Notes: generated from the letters alone by a model not told the origin. Shown: positions 1 through 12,178, counted from the stretch's first letter. The stretch is 64,000 nt of DNA from Isoetes taiwanensis (GCA_021234155.1 JAJEKV010000017.1:19827937-19891936); one strand, 5' to 3'. Program-made: numbers and translations.

Positions 1-940
1 ATATTGGAACACCAAGTTGCACAATTAATCTGTGCAACAAGGATTATATTGCAATTAGTTTGTTGGATAACCAACATTTGCATTCCTTTTCCTCCAAAGA
101 AGAGCTTCACTGACACTTAACAATGACAGACCTTTCAACCAAAAGTAGCATACCTCAACCTTATCTTTGATGAAATTGAATACATCTGCAGTAGTTGGCC
201 AGAATGCAAAGCAAGAAGAATGCTTTCCAATTCCGTAAAGTGACCAAGGATTGTATGAAGTGGTCTACAAGAATTTTGACTTTCGATTCCATGTCCCTAA
301 CCAAAAAGCAATTTTAAAAGATTTGCAGCCTATGAGCCAGATCATTGCCACCTTCAGCATCTTTGGCAGTATCGAAAACAGCCATTTGAAGTTGATGAAT
401 GATATCCATTTTTGGGACAGTTGAAGAATCCGGCCCCCTCTCTTTGTAGTATCCGGCTGGCGATTCTGTGAGTATCGGCCCCCTCCATTGAACTAATCCG
501 CCCCCTCAATGAACCTATCCGCCCTCTCTCTCTTGCGCCCCAAATAAGACAAACCGCATACAAGATTTTTGGTAATTTTTTATTGTACTAAATCGGCGTG
601 AGGGGGCGGATAGGTTCAAAAAGGGGATTCGTTCAATGGGAGGGGCCATCTGCTTCAATCGCTGCACAGGCCGGTTTCTACAATAGAGGGGGGCCGGATT
701 CTTCAAACTAGCCCCATTTTCATCATGGTAAAGATCAAACTCTTGAAGGCATGAAAATAACAGTTTCGTGTCGCCAGGATATTTAAGACTCCACGTAATC
801 TTGTATAGATCCTTAATACATCTGTCTTTTGGAGAAATGGACGCTTTGAACACATGCATGCAAGCAGCGGCACAAAAAGGCCAGCTGTATTGCATCAGAA
901 TTTTCTTCTTTTGCCTTGCCACCTGAGGTTTCTTCATCAA
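1..940. repeat. Partial third copy of the duplicated segment
   Basis: This stretch is nearly identical to 3448-4400 and to 31305-32250: all three begin with the same words (atattggaacaccaag) and carry the same foldback insert. The homology stops at about 940, where the sequence jumps without a gap into the block that starts at 27550 in copy B. It holds minus-strand fragments of the unidentified gene described at 3502-4982. The left edge is cut by the window, so the full extent is unknown. Confidence 0.88.
421..706. mobile_element. Foldback MITE-like insert, copy 1
   Basis: The insert starts TTGAAGAATCCGGCCCCC and ends with the reverse complement, GGGGGCCGGATTCTTCAA, so it has long inverted arms rich in the word ATCCGGCCCC. 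The same insert sits at the matching place in two other copies of the host segment (3868-4167 and 31727-32019), so it predates the duplication. This copy is about 286 bp and has lost several bases in the GGCC words. There is no coding capacity. I could not define a target duplication. Confidence 0.75.
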
Positions 941-1129
941 CCTCATAATTGTATTTTGCACGTACGAAATCAACACCATATAGTATTTCGTTTGAAATCT
1001 TATAGTATTTTGCGAATCTTGTTATACAGTATAGCAAATTTTGTACTTGCATACCCCACAAACGAGGAACTTTACCTACGGTGTAGATTAAGGAATAAGG
1101 GGTGAATATGCCTATCCAATAGCTCTCAT

Positions 1130-1280
1130 TGCCCGGAGTCACCCCCCGTGTGAATATGCACCCAAACCAAAGGGGGTTTAAGGGGGATTTTAATTTAAAT
1201 GTGTTGGACCCAATGGTTGTGTTAATTAATGTCAATGGTAGTTATGTGTTGGTTGTTAATGTCAATGGTTGTTATGTGTC
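1130..1280. repeat. Single arm of a foldback repeat
   Basis: This matches 27740-27886, which in copy B is the right arm of an inverted repeat whose left arm is 27393-27549. Here the left arm is absent and the loop (941-1128) joins directly to other duplicated sequence. The arm reads gtcaccccccgtgtgaat at its inner end. Confidence 0.75.
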
Positions 1281-3501
1281 CAACAAAACTCGGCCTTTCA
1301 TACGCACTTTTTCCAGCCAAATTAAAACAAGAATAGAAGAAAAACCTTTCAGAAGCTCTCAACGCGACTCTAAGTTCTGAAACTTTCGTCTGCATTGCAA
1401 CCTGGTTAAAAGAGCAAGTTATGCATTAATAATTTGCACAGCAATTACCTCATTTGCAGAAGGCATAAAGGGTTCATTTGCAACACCTCCTTTGTTGTTC
1501 CTTACAGACCATCATCCAGAACATCGTCATTGCCTTGGAAGCCATGAATGAGCTACTCTGCCCCTTGTGAAAAAAGCAATAAAACCATTTTATGGGACAA
1601 CAGCCTTGTTCCATGAAAAAATCACTAATAGCTAGTCTGGTCTTCACAAGAACAAAGAGGGAATGGGAAGAACGGAGGATGGGCAAGTAATTTCTACACT
1701 TTTTGTAATTTCTTCAGCTGTAGATATAGTAAATTAAAAATGTTATAGCCTAAATTCAAACTTCCTGATGTGGACTACAATGTGGATAGGCTAGAATTTG
1801 AGAAATTGTTGTAGGGGAGGTTAGGCAAGCTTGCTAATTTTTTTTTTTAAAAAAAAGTGTTTACAATTGTATTATACATGGGGTTTAGGAGCTAACCTAA
1901 TGATATGTGAAACACAGACAGTAAATAGAGAACATAACATCTTCCATTTGATTGGTTTCGGATGTTCCTGTTTGTTTGAACTATAGTGGAAGGAAGAAAC
2001 AAGTTTCTACTATTAACTCAAATGCTCGGTCTTCATTCGTTAGCTATTGAATTCAATAATGCAAGTCCAATTCCTTTCTTTGATCCTGTGTATGTGTTTT
2101 TTTTTAATTCTTGTTGTTTATAGAAGATGTTTTTATCTTGTTAATAATTAAATAAAAAAAAAAACAAAAAAGCATTTGGCACAAATCCCATAAATAACCA
2201 CAACTAAGAATTCAATTTTTTCTGCTCCCTGTCCAGTCCACATGCTGACAGTCAGAAATGTTCTTGATGTGAGTGGGATACATGAATGGACAGATCAAGT
2301 AAGATTCTGACAAATGATGGATGGAGTGATTCATACAGACACAACAGTACTCTTGACTGCCAGTCATTGGTTTCAATGGCTAGGCATCTTCTATTCAATT
2401 CTTTTTAGCACTTCCAAATTACATTCGATGCAAGAGACATGCAACACATAACATCTGCAAATGCATTTTTGCAAAATTTTGGTTGAAAAAAACAATTAAT
2501 AGAACTAGCAAAAAGGCGCAACAGGAGGCTTGGGCAGTATTAGGCTTGGATTCAGTTTCTCATTAGGAAAGCATATAGTAGAAAAGCTATTAGATAAAGA
2601 AATACTCAAAATAGGCATTTATATATTTAAAACAACTTATAGCTATTAGGCTAGCCATTAAATTGAAAGGCTAAAGCCATTAAATTGAAAGGTTGCTTTT
2701 GTAGCAGACATGTTAAGCCCTTTGTTGGGCTGCGTGGGTATTAAAATACTATCTATCCATCCACCTAGAAAGATAAAAGCTAGGAATGTGTGCAGTCTCG
2801 TTGTTCCCATCCGATTTCTTCATAGATAGAGAGGCAGAAATACACGTGAAGAAACAACAAATCCAAGTAGCATTCTAAAACTCGAAGCATTAGAAAAGTC
2901 TTCATAGTCCATGTTCTAAAAATGCATCCTTCATCTCAGTCTTCTACATATATATATAATGACATTGTTGATTGTTATCAGAAATTACTAGTAATGCATT
3001 GTATGGTATGCTGTGACAACGAATATTTCATTTTTTCAAAGTTACCAATATAAATATGTTGTGTCTTAGCAAGCAGAATTGATGATTTTGTTATGCATGC
3101 ACAAAAGAAATATGGAAATAAAATTCTGACATGGGCATGGGTGACTAATCCATTTGTTATATTATATTTTGGAAAACATGTGATTTCTAGTTATTTGAAC
3201 AGATACTTCCTCGTGAGCTCAACTGGAGAAGTAATCGAAAAACAGATGGGTGTCGTGAAGCAGTGTGTCCATTGAGATAGTCACAGGTTGTTACATTGCT
3301 TTAACTTACCATCCTCAGGCCATATGCCTGAACACAAATTTAGTGCTTCCCTAGCTCCCTATCTATCTAATCTTTACAAACCTGTAAATGAAGTAGCTTG
3401 GATGCATGCATATCTCTGCTCTCTATAGACTGGGAACAAGCCTCTTAATATTGGAACACCAAGTTGCACAATTAATCTGTGCAACAAGGATTATATTGCA
3501 A

Positions 3502-4982
3502 CTAGTTTGTTAGATAACCAACATTTGCATTCCTTTTCCTCCAAAGAAGAGCTTCACTGGCACTTAACAATGACAGACCTTTCAACCAAAAGTAGCATAC
3601 CTCAACCTTATCTTTGATGAAATTGAATACATCTGCAGTAGTTGGCCAGAATGCAAAGCAAGAAGAATGCTTTCTAATTCCGTAAAGTGACCAAGGATTG
3701 TATGAAGTAGTATACAAGAATTTTGACTTTCGATTCCATGTCCGTAACCAAAAAGCAATTTTAAAAGATTTGCAGCCTATGAGCCAGATCATTGCCACCT
3801 TCAGCATCTTTGGCAGTATCGAAAACAGCCATTCGGAGTTGATGAATGATATCCATTTTTGGGACAGTTGAAGAATCCGGCCCCCCTCTACTGTAGTATC
3901 CGGCCTGAGCAGTTACAGTAGTATCCGCCCCCCTCCATTGGACTAATCCGGCCCCCTCCAATGAACCTATCCGGCCCTCTCTCTACTGCATCGCCCAAAT
4001 AAGACAAACTGTACAAGATTTTTAGTAATTTTTTACTGTACTAAATCGGCAGCAGAGGGGGCCGGATAGGTTCAAAAGGGGGGCCGGATTCGTTCAATGG
4101 GAAGGGCCATCTGCTTCAATCGCTGCACAGGCCGGTTTCTACAATAGAGGGGGGCCGGATTCTTCAAACTAACCCCATTTTCATCATGGTAAAGATCAAA
4201 CTCTTGAAGGCATGAAAATAACAGTTTCGTGTCGCCAGGATATTTAAGACTCCACGTAATCTTGTGTAGATCTTTAATATATCTGTCTTTTGGAGAAATG
4301 GACGCTTTGAACACATGCATGCAAGCAGCGGCACAAAAAGACCAGCTGTATTGCATCAGAATTTTCTTCTTTTGCCTTGCCACCTGAGGTTTCTTCGTCA
4401 ACCATTTTCACATCAACATCCTCTACTGTGGATTCCAGCATTTTCTCAGCAATGATATGTATGCATTTGCTTTTCCTTTACAATGATATGTATTATTTCA
4501 CATTAGTGAATAACAACTGAATAGCACAATCTTGGACACCCTTTCACCAACTTAAACAGCTAACTGCTTAAGCAAAATTGCAATTCAGAAATGCAACTGC
4601 TATTGGTTTGCCAATGCACATCTGGTACATGACTACTCAGCAGCTTGGGATTAGAGCTTAACAATGCGATCTGGTCAGAGACAAGTGAGCTACAATGTGC
4701 CACAAAATCTACATGACTGCAAGAATCATTACAGAAAAGGCTTTTAATGTGATACTTCTTTTGATCAGAGACTGTTGTTTCACTGTTGTCCATTGTTAGA
4801 ATAGGCGACATGCCAAACTGTTCAACTTTACAAGTCACATCCACAAGCAAGTTTAGAGCATGATACACAATTAAATACTCCTGCTCCAATAAATTAAGTT
4901 GAATAAAGGCAACAAGGTTAAGCAAATGATCTATGTCACCTATGACAACATATGCACTTGAATACTGCACCATAAATAGCAA
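3502..4982 (-). pseudogene. Fragments of an unidentified gene (copy A)
   Basis: I do not recognise this gene. Open blocks on the minus strand are 4982-4560 (ends ISELQFCLSS), 4401-4072 (contains KITWSLKYPGDTKLLF and CLQEFDLYHDENG) and 3807-3502 (contains FAFWPTTADVFNFIKDK). The blocks are conserved between copies A and B and with the partial copy at 1-940, but the frame changes between the HFSK and DRYIKDL pieces, and the 300-bp foldback insert falls between the DENG block and the next. Introns could explain some breaks; I found no clean splice chain, so I call it a broken gene. The leucine- and serine-rich helical look would fit a large scaffold protein, but that is inference only. Confidence 0.4.
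3868..4167. mobile_element. Foldback MITE-like insert, copy 2
   Basis: About 300 bp, bounded by TTGAAGAATCCGGCCCCC and its reverse complement. The left arm carries ATCCGGCC words with CTCTACTGTAGT between; the right arm mirrors it with GAGGGGGCCGGATAGG. This is the best preserved of three copies in the window. It sits just after the DLYHDENG codons of the surrounding gene fragment, so it was either intronic or disruptive. Confidence 0.8.
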
Positions 4983-5940
4983 AAAGTTGATGCCATGTTA
5001 ATAATGCAGGCAAGAAAGGGAAGCCAGGAAAAAGAGAAGGAGCACAACATAACATCAAACATAATTTTCATTCAATAGTTTTAAGCAAACAACCCTTTAT
5101 CCTAAGACTTGAACAATGGGCAGATGACAATCATGACACGCTTAATGACCACGAAGGACAAAACCCATCTGAGATATTTTGTAAAAAAACATCTGGATAG
5201 ACAAGCTCATACATGGATGGCATGCAAGCTAAAAATGGATAGAATGCCGGAGAAATGGTAAGGCCTTTCCCTTTGAACACGCATTGATAAATCACTCAAG
5301 CAAGACAATAGAGGAGACAAAATCTCACAGAATCTGATATCGAAGATCGCCCAGAAGCTATACTCTTCAATCGGGGCATTACATGCACCAAAAGATGCGC
5401 CTCAAGCCCATATTAACCAGCGAAACAGATCTTCCTGACTCCCAAACTCTGCTTAGATTAAAGGGTTGAATCCATAACAAAACACCAGCCAGATGGGTTT
5501 AATGCAAGAAGTACCAAAAAAACATCAAAATGCGGGGGAAAAAAGAAAGGGAAGGGCCGGCTATGGCTTGTTAGGCAGGGCCGGATCTGCAGTGGAGGAA
5601 AAAATCGCCGGAGTTAGGAGCTCGGGGGTGGGACGTTTCCAACCGGCATCGACTTCTTTATTTTTCTCAACCCTCCATTTCTTTAGATCAAAATCCAACG
5701 GTATGTTGCTTGTCCATGTCAAATTTTTGGACACGTGGATAGGCTACGCTTCGAGATAATGCGCCACTCGAGGTTAGGCTGTTGCGCTAAAAAAAAGGCT
5801 ACGGCTTCTTAAGAAAAACTACATCATATCATTGGAAAACCACACCTCCATATAACTAGTGTAGGCTTTTTTCAAATCTTCAAAAAAACAACCCGTATTT
5901 TATTTTTACTATTGTTTTTACCCGTGGACCAAATGTTGGG
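4983..5940. other. No gene recognised; end of duplication copy A
   Basis: Duplicated sequence continues to about 5790 and contains only short open stretches. Its GC-richer end (5540-5640) could be a promoter or 5' region of the minus-strand gene fragment, but no start codon in good context is visible. From 5790 to 5940 the sequence differs from copy B and leads into the gypsy remnant. Confidence 0.5.
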
Positions 5941-5948
5941 GTTGTAGT

Positions 5949-6360
5949 GTGAAGATCAAAGTCAAGCAAGCGAAGCTCCGCATTGGCAATCGCAAGAAAC
6001 TTGCTCCAAGATGGGCCGGGCCATTCAGGATAACCAAAAGAGTAGGTAACCAATCCTATAAGTTGGATCTGCCAGCACATCTCAAAATCCATAGGGTCTT
6101 TCATGTAAGTCTCCTGAAGAGGCACACTCCTAATCCAGAGGAAGTATTGGAGACAACAGAGTTACTGAAAATGAAGGACGACCAACTCGAGATTGTCCCA
6201 GAGGTTCTTCTTGACCGTCCTACAAGAAAACAAGAAAATTCCAATTTCTCCAATACCTACTGAAATGGACGCACTTACCTGTGGAAGATGCTAGATAGGT
6301 ACTACAATCAAATTTGGAGAATCAATACCCCCAATTCATGGAGCAATGCAAGGGTCGACT
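5949..6360 (+). pseudogene. Ty3/gypsy pol remnant: integrase C-terminus and chromodomain
   Basis: The reading frame from 5949 shows the typical end of a plant chromovirus integrase: KLAPRWAGPFRI (the GPY/F module), then YKLDLPAHLKIHRVFHVSL, then DRPTRK before the chromodomain. After about 6245 the frame shifts and the words YLLKWTHLPVEDA and ENQYPQF, typical of the chromodomain core and end, appear in another frame. Upstream reverse transcriptase, RNase H and the integrase catalytic core are missing, so this is a dead 3' remnant of a gypsy element. No matching LTR could be delimited on either side. Confidence 0.8.
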
Positions 6361-6886
6361 CGTCACCGAAGTAGTTGACGGTAGATTAAGAAGTCTACTC
6401 CTGTTGCCACGAAAGTAGACGAAATTGAGATATAAGAGGTCATTTAGTCATGCATTGATAGGAAAGCACCTCTAGTCAATGCCTACTACGGGGAGGATGC
6501 CATCCTTCACATCAAGGGCGACGAAAGGTGTAGGCATGAGTGATCATCTTAGGCATGATAGGGCCCTGTCTCCACGGCCAAGATGGAAGAAACATCATCT
6601 TCCTATGCCAGGAGATTAGTCTTGCATCCATATAGTTAATTAAGTGTAATTAAATGGGTGGTTCCCTAATAACCAACTTTATAATAAATAAATATGTATT
6701 AACGTAATGTTGGACCTGTAGACCAATAGGAGTGTAAAGCGGCAGGAGGGTTGCACTGCGAAGACTTGCAACACATGTTTTATCGTAATGTGTTGCAAGG
6801 AGACCAAAGGGACCTTAAATTATAGAATTTTGAAAACTCTGTAGTGATAATTGTGCAAACCATAAAATGTTGTGAATATTAAATGA
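6361..6886. other. No gene recognised
   Basis: Probable decayed 3' flank of the gypsy remnant. The text at 6700-6830 (tgttggacctgtagacc) could be the start of an old LTR, but no second copy exists in the window to prove it. Confidence 0.4.
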
Positions 6887-6914
6887 CTAGAAAAAGTGCC
6901 CAGCGTTGCTGGGC
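6887..6914 (-). mobile_element. Helitron-like 3' terminus (hairpin + CTAG)
   Basis: Read on the minus strand, a perfect 7-bp stem GCCCAGC/GCTGGGC with a 3-nt loop (6914-6898) is followed by 7 nt (ACTTTTT) and then CTAG (6890-6887), with T as the next base. This is the layout of a plant Helitron 3' end: a GC-rich hairpin about 10 nt before CTRR, inserted 5' of a T. The body would extend to the right on the plus-strand map. I could not find a convincing 5' TC end or a Rep/helicase gene, so any element is non-autonomous and its extent is unknown. Confidence 0.5.
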
Positions 6915-7285
6915 TTTTCTTTAAGATTAAATTTCAAAATTATAATCTTATGGTTGAAGTCGTCCTTATAAATTGCTTTATTAATGAAGCTTTAAATTTA
7001 AATACAACTCACGAAGTTTTATAATGTTCATAGCAATTGTATTTCATTCATCATGGGTTTGGATCTGTATGCTGACTTCGGTTGCCATGCGAAGCTGTCA
7101 GATCTATTTAGTTCTCTTTGGAACTCTAGCACTTTGTCCAAGGTGAATTCCACTTCTGGAATGTAGAGATTGTCATGGAACATCTTCATTGCATATTGCA
7201 TATTTCAATTGCAGTCACTGAATATTGACATTTGTTAGTGAATTCTAATAGGTGACAGTCTTGTTGGGTTTTGTTGCTATATAAT

Positions 7286-7565
7286 ACGTGATAATAGTGT
7301 ATTTTCTTTTTGCATCTAATCTGATGTTTATGATTTAGTATTGGTGTTTTCTTATTGGTGTGTTCTGTGGTAACAAAGGAAAAATAAATGTTTGACATTG
7401 ATAGGGCATTTATTATTAAGAAAATTATTAATACGTGATAATAGTGTTTTTTTTTTTCCATCTAATCTGATGTTTGTGATTTAGTATTGGTGTTTTCTTA
7501 TTGGATAAATGTTTGACATTGATAGAGCATTCCTTATTAAGCAAAAGGGAGTTGTTAAGGATGGA
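7286..7565. repeat. 147-bp tandem duplication
   Basis: The stretch starting acgtgataatagtgt occurs at 7286 and again at 7433 (147 bp apart). Both are followed by catctaatctgatgtt and tttgacattgataggg/agagc. The second copy is followed by AT-rich non-coding sequence. No gene is visible from 6915 to 8690. Confidence 0.8.
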
Positions 7566-8688
7566 GTTCAACTTTTTCATTGACAACTTGCTCAATGTAT
7601 TAAGGTCTACTTTAGGCCTAGAGAGTCTAATTCTAGAGAGGAGATGTTTGAAGCATTTACTAAAAAAAAATTGCAAACCAAATCCCCATGCAACCCTGCC
7701 AGTTTCACTATATGAGCATCTTTGTTTCTCTAACTGAGCAAGAAAGGCATATCCTTTAGCAATTTTGAATGGCATGCACTCTTAAAGGAGGACCCAAAAA
7801 TTCGTCCTAGATTGCAAAGAAAGGGAGCATCAAAAAGCTAATTTGCGCATTTCAAGAGTTATTCTTCGTGTATGCAATCATGAGCTCAAGGTTATAACAT
7901 GTTGGTATCCATGTATGAAGCCTGTTGTTTGGAAGAGTTAGAAAAACTTGCATTCGTAATACAATAGTCCTCTCTATTGAATGTCTTTGGTAATAAATGA
8001 TCAAGTCAGCTCCTAATGTAGAATACTTCCTATAAGGCTTCCTGCTTGGTCATCCCTTAGATAACAATAACAGATATATTACTTGATTGTCACACTATGG
8101 ATAAATGTTAAGATAAAACATAACAAATACTTGAGCAATTATATGATGCACTATCATTGAATTCAGTTCAAAAATTCTGAGTGACCTCACTAATATAAGC
8201 AATCAGCATTAGCTGGAAAGGAATAGCATGTTCCGACTTGCTGGTATATTTGTCTGTGCTTCAACAGGCTATCTTACAGATCTATCTGTGATTACATTAT
8301 GAATACAGAATACAAGATGACCATTAACATGGTGTTGCTCCCAAATCCATGCATTAAATTAATAAATACACACATACTTGAAAGAAAAAGTAGTACTTAA
8401 TTATGGACTCACATGAGATCATACATGATGTGAGACAAAATAGACATAACAAAAGAGCAAGCTTTATATACTTGCATTGCAAGATATCCACTTCAGATAA
8501 AAGAAAGATGAAAATGTGGCATATAAAAGTAGAAGGAAAATGTTGCAATTATTTGAAATAATTGAATGCAAAATATAATTCAATAGACAGATATATTGAT
8601 AAATAGTTTGCAATGTCCACGGAGACCAAATGGGCATGGGACGAAAAAATATGGGTTATTAATCTGTGAGATTGTAAGATCTAAAAAA

Positions 8689-8845
8689 GTGACTTTATTG
8701 CATATTTTTTATCATGCTTATAGACAACTTAGACAAATTTACTAAAAACATCGTAAGATCTAGAAATGAAGTGACTTTATTGCATATTTTTATCATGCTT
8801 ATAGACAACTTAGACAAATTTAATAAAAACATCGTAGAAAATGGA
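8689..8845. repeat. 82-bp tandem duplication
   Basis: The words gtgactttattgcatat and gcttatagacaacttagac occur twice, 82 bp apart (8689 and 8771), with few differences. AT-rich surroundings, no coding sequence. Confidence 0.8.
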
Positions 8846-9430
8846 TAGCAAACGCCATGGCAGGCTAAGGATAACTTTCTTGTATAAATGTTCAAGATCA
8901 TGCTCTCAAGGAAATATGTGGCAAGATTACACTGTTATTTAATTTGAATATTAAAGGTTGGGGGATCACCCTTGCTAGCGAGGGTGTTTTTGATTTCTGG
9001 TTTTTTGTTTTTGGGGAGAGTGTTCTTGATAATGGCTAAATGCTACAATGGTATCCGCGAGTTATGGCGTGCCAGTCTAAAACTGATTCAAGCTTTGACA
9101 TGCATCTAATTCCCAAAGTGAAATCTGGCCCTAAGACTGTTGTGGGAGTGTTTGAGGCATGCCCACTTAGCATCACTGCTATGTTTTGCGTCTATATATA
9201 TAGTTAAGCATACTTTGGCAGATCCTGGGAATGGATTTCATATGGATATGGAAGTTCATGCTACCAGATTTTAGAAATATTGTGCCAGCAACCTCTATGA
9301 TTGCATAGATTCATGAAACCGCATTGCACGGTGGTTGGGCTTTTGGTTCTTCGTGAGATATACAAATGTATCTTGAATGATATCAGAAGGTATATTACAA
9401 TAAGTGTAGTGAGTGGGCGATTCAAGCAAG
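8846..9430. other. No gene recognised
   Basis: Non-coding by inspection. One imperfect inverted repeat (CACCCTTGC-TA-GCGAGGGTG, 8967-8986) followed by a T run is present; no CTRR end or known element goes with it. Confidence 0.4.
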
Positions 9431-9549
9431 TCTAAGTAAAATAGTCTGGAAATGTCTCGAAGATAAAATGGATAAAAGCATCTGCCTCCAAAAATTCAAT
9501 ATGGGTTGTACGACCAATAAAATTGTTGAGTGTCCATGCTTGTGAAAAG

Positions 9550-10400
9550 AAATCAAAATTAACATCACAACGAATGAAGCTACGATCTACAGCAGCTCTC
9601 GATATCAGTCGCTCCATGCAGGTGCGCAACATTGATATGTATGCAGAACCTTTCCTAGAATCACGAAGTGCCGCCTGACATATCTCTATGCATGCTGAGT
9701 GGTAAGGAATATATCTATCTTATATACAAAATTACATGCTTATTGCAGCAGGACTACCAAACATAATTAATTTCTGGGATGCTTACCTGTGAAATGACGC
9801 AACAAAGCATGCTGAAAGTAATTAAAAGTCTTAGCCTGATGATCACAAAATATATCAGATCGGTATAATTGCTCTTGATATAGAAAGAGCTTCGCAAGAT
9901 CTATGAGAAAACTACTTGGCTCATTTTAAACAGAAAGCAGTCCTCAATATATCAAGTTTGTCAGTAAATGTTGATGCACGCTTTTAATTTCTTGAGCACC
10001 CAAAGTCCAGAGTTGAACAACAAGTTGCTGTTGTAAAAGATAGCCTAGATGAGGTCCCGAGACAGAAAGAAATGTGCACAAAAATTGCAAGTATGATTTC
10101 ATTGCATTTTCTGTCAGGAAACAATGAAGAAATTATAAGTACAATGTCCAACAAAATCAGTAAATTAATGAATCACATACCCAAAAGAACCGCTCTTATT
10201 ATCGGAGTTTCAATTATTGAGTGTCCAACAAAACTTAGGCTGCATTGTTTACAAACCCCTTGCCTCATGACTTTATTCATTTTGTTCTTAAGGAATTGAG
10301 CAACTTCTGCTGCTAAACAGCTATAGCAGATCAGATTCAACAATTGAATGCTAGCAAGGAGATTGGAAACTTGCCCCAATAGCAACAGTATGCTAATTCA
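9550..10400 (-). pseudogene. Fragment of an unidentified spliced gene
   Basis: At least one clear splice junction is visible on the minus strand. An exon encoding DLAKLFLYQEQLYRSD...LLRHFT (about 9911-9796) ends ACAG and is followed by the donor GTAAGC. The next exon starts after TGCATAG at about 9686 and continues in phase as EICQAALRDSRKGSAY and CMERLISRAAVDRSFIR. Upstream (right) lie two more plausible coding blocks: LQQQLVVQLWTLGAQ at about 10050-9970 and LAAEVAQFLKNKMNK at about 10370-10260. The product looks alpha-helical. I do not recognise the family. No start or stop context is convincing, so this is probably a gene fragment. Confidence 0.4.
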
Positions 10401-11880
10401 AGCTTTCTTGCTTAGAGAATACAAGCATCTGCCTAGCTTGCAATTGGTGACATATGATAAATACAAAAGCTAAGAAATTATAAATCCCTTTGCAACATGA
10501 CATTCCTTATGCTTCATTTTGAGTAATCATGGTTTACTGCAACAGGACAGAGGTTTTTCTCAGACAGAGATTCTTTCTAGAGCTGAAGAATATTTTCTAG
10601 AGACTATATGCCATACAAATTTATATAGCATCCAACCCTGTATTGACATCTGGTTCAAGTTGCTACTATGTCATGGTCATATACAGTCTAAAGGTAAATG
10701 AAGAATCAATTCTTGATTTTCTTATAAAAAACGTTCATCCAAAGCCAGACAACAAAGACAAAGGGTACATTAGTCATGTTGGAAAATCCATTCATATGGG
10801 TCGGACTGAATCTGCAGTAAGGAAAATCAGTGCTTCTTAAGATGAACATAATAGACATGACGAAGAAATGAGACATTGAAGGGAAACTTTGGCACATTAA
10901 GCGAACTGCTGGAGCAATGGCCTTGTGATAAAAGAAGATTCATCCAAAAGACAAAGAAGCAAGCTTGGTTTACAGGAAAAGTTCACCAGTCTTGTTTACA
11001 AAACCCGTTAAAGTTATAGAAAAACGAAATGGTGAGAGTTTAAGTAAACCGAAATCTCCACAAGAAGAAACCTTGGACTCCTCGCTGGGCATGGACATTA
11101 ACAATCAAGTTGTGCAGAAAGAATTGCTCTACAAGAAACGGTGCAACCGACCTGAACAAACGGCAATGCAACTACCGATGCCATAGCTGGAGCTTGCCCG
11201 GGGGGTTCACTTATAGTAAGGGGGGTATGCCATTTGCGTGCATAGGGTGATCAAAAACACCCCCGTATACGATTTCTTGAAAGGCAAATTCGACCCCTTC
11301 CGTACAAAGTTTACCCCAAGTAGTGGCAAAAAAACCCCCTACCTCTTACGTATACGTATGGAAATGGGTCGAAAAAACCCCCTACAAGTCACTCAGGCAC
11401 ATTGTATGGCACTTACAGTGAATCCCCCTTGGGAGCTTGGGGCCTATTTGGAAATGGCGGAGGGATGGCTGTCCAATGGGGATCGCATTCCCCGTCGCAT
11501 TCCTATCACTGCCATGGTAGTAACTGCATCTGTATAAGACACAAAGAAAATCAACATATTAACCAGAAGCAAAAGAAATGAACAACCCAAAATGCACACA
11601 AACTGTTTTTAATCTATTTGTTGTTGTGGCACTGCCATCTCCAACAACATCATGCAGAGAATTCAAGCCTGCTTATCCATGTTTGACTTTATTCAGCTAC
11701 ACAGATCAAAACACTATTGATAGGAGATAATCCATTGGTTCTTGCTTCTGTCTTATAGAAATATACTGCAGATGCCACTCCCACTTGCCATGTAGAGAAC
11801 CCAGCATTTCAGACTTTAGAGCCAGCATTTTAGAGCATCTCGATCCATTTTGACCAGCAACATGCTATATAGAGAATCAG
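10401..11880. other. No gene recognised
   Basis: Short open stretches only. The stretch 11200-11480 is notable for many runs of four or five C or G (aaacccccctac, aaaacccccgtat) and may be a small GC-skewed repeat, but no inverted ends were found. Confidence 0.4.
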
Positions 11881-12178
11881 ATATAACGGTAGGATGAACT
11901 CCCTTTCCGAGCAAAGAAAGGCATTATTTCAACAGAGCACGAGCAATAACTACGATACTGGTGGTGCCATCTCCAGCCACTATATCCTGGCTTTTAGACA
12001 ACTCGGCCAACATTCTAGCAGAAGGTTGCATGACCTCCAATTTTTGAAAAATGGTAGCACCATCATTTGTGATTATAATAACATCTCCGGTAGAAGTAGA
12101 AAGCATTTTATTCATACCTTGGGGCCCAAGATTTGTTCACCACATCTGCAATTGCTCTTGCTCCAACTCTATTCATTT

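Larger units (their letters stand above)
941..5790. repeat. Segmental duplication, copy A
   Basis: This block is collinear with 27550-33657 apart from a few large insertions in the other copy. Matching landmarks include the loop-and-arm sequence at 941-1280, the T/A run near 1840, the wording at 2640-3440, the gene fragment at 3502-4982 and the closing word gttgcgctaaaaa at about 5790. Differences are mostly single bases and short indels, so the duplication is fairly recent. About 21.8 kb of mobile-element-rich sequence separates the copies. Nothing beyond the minus-strand gene fragment looks coding in it. Confidence 0.9.

Noticed and set aside
6898-6914. Bacterial rho-independent terminator
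   Set aside because: The hairpin and T run look alike, but the DNA is a plant nuclear genome; the CTAG spacing fits a Helitron end better.
11600-11680. Second CCT-like word (DVVGDGSATTT on the minus strand at about 11650-11620)
   Set aside because: Only a few residues resemble the chaperonin motif and nothing around it continues the family.
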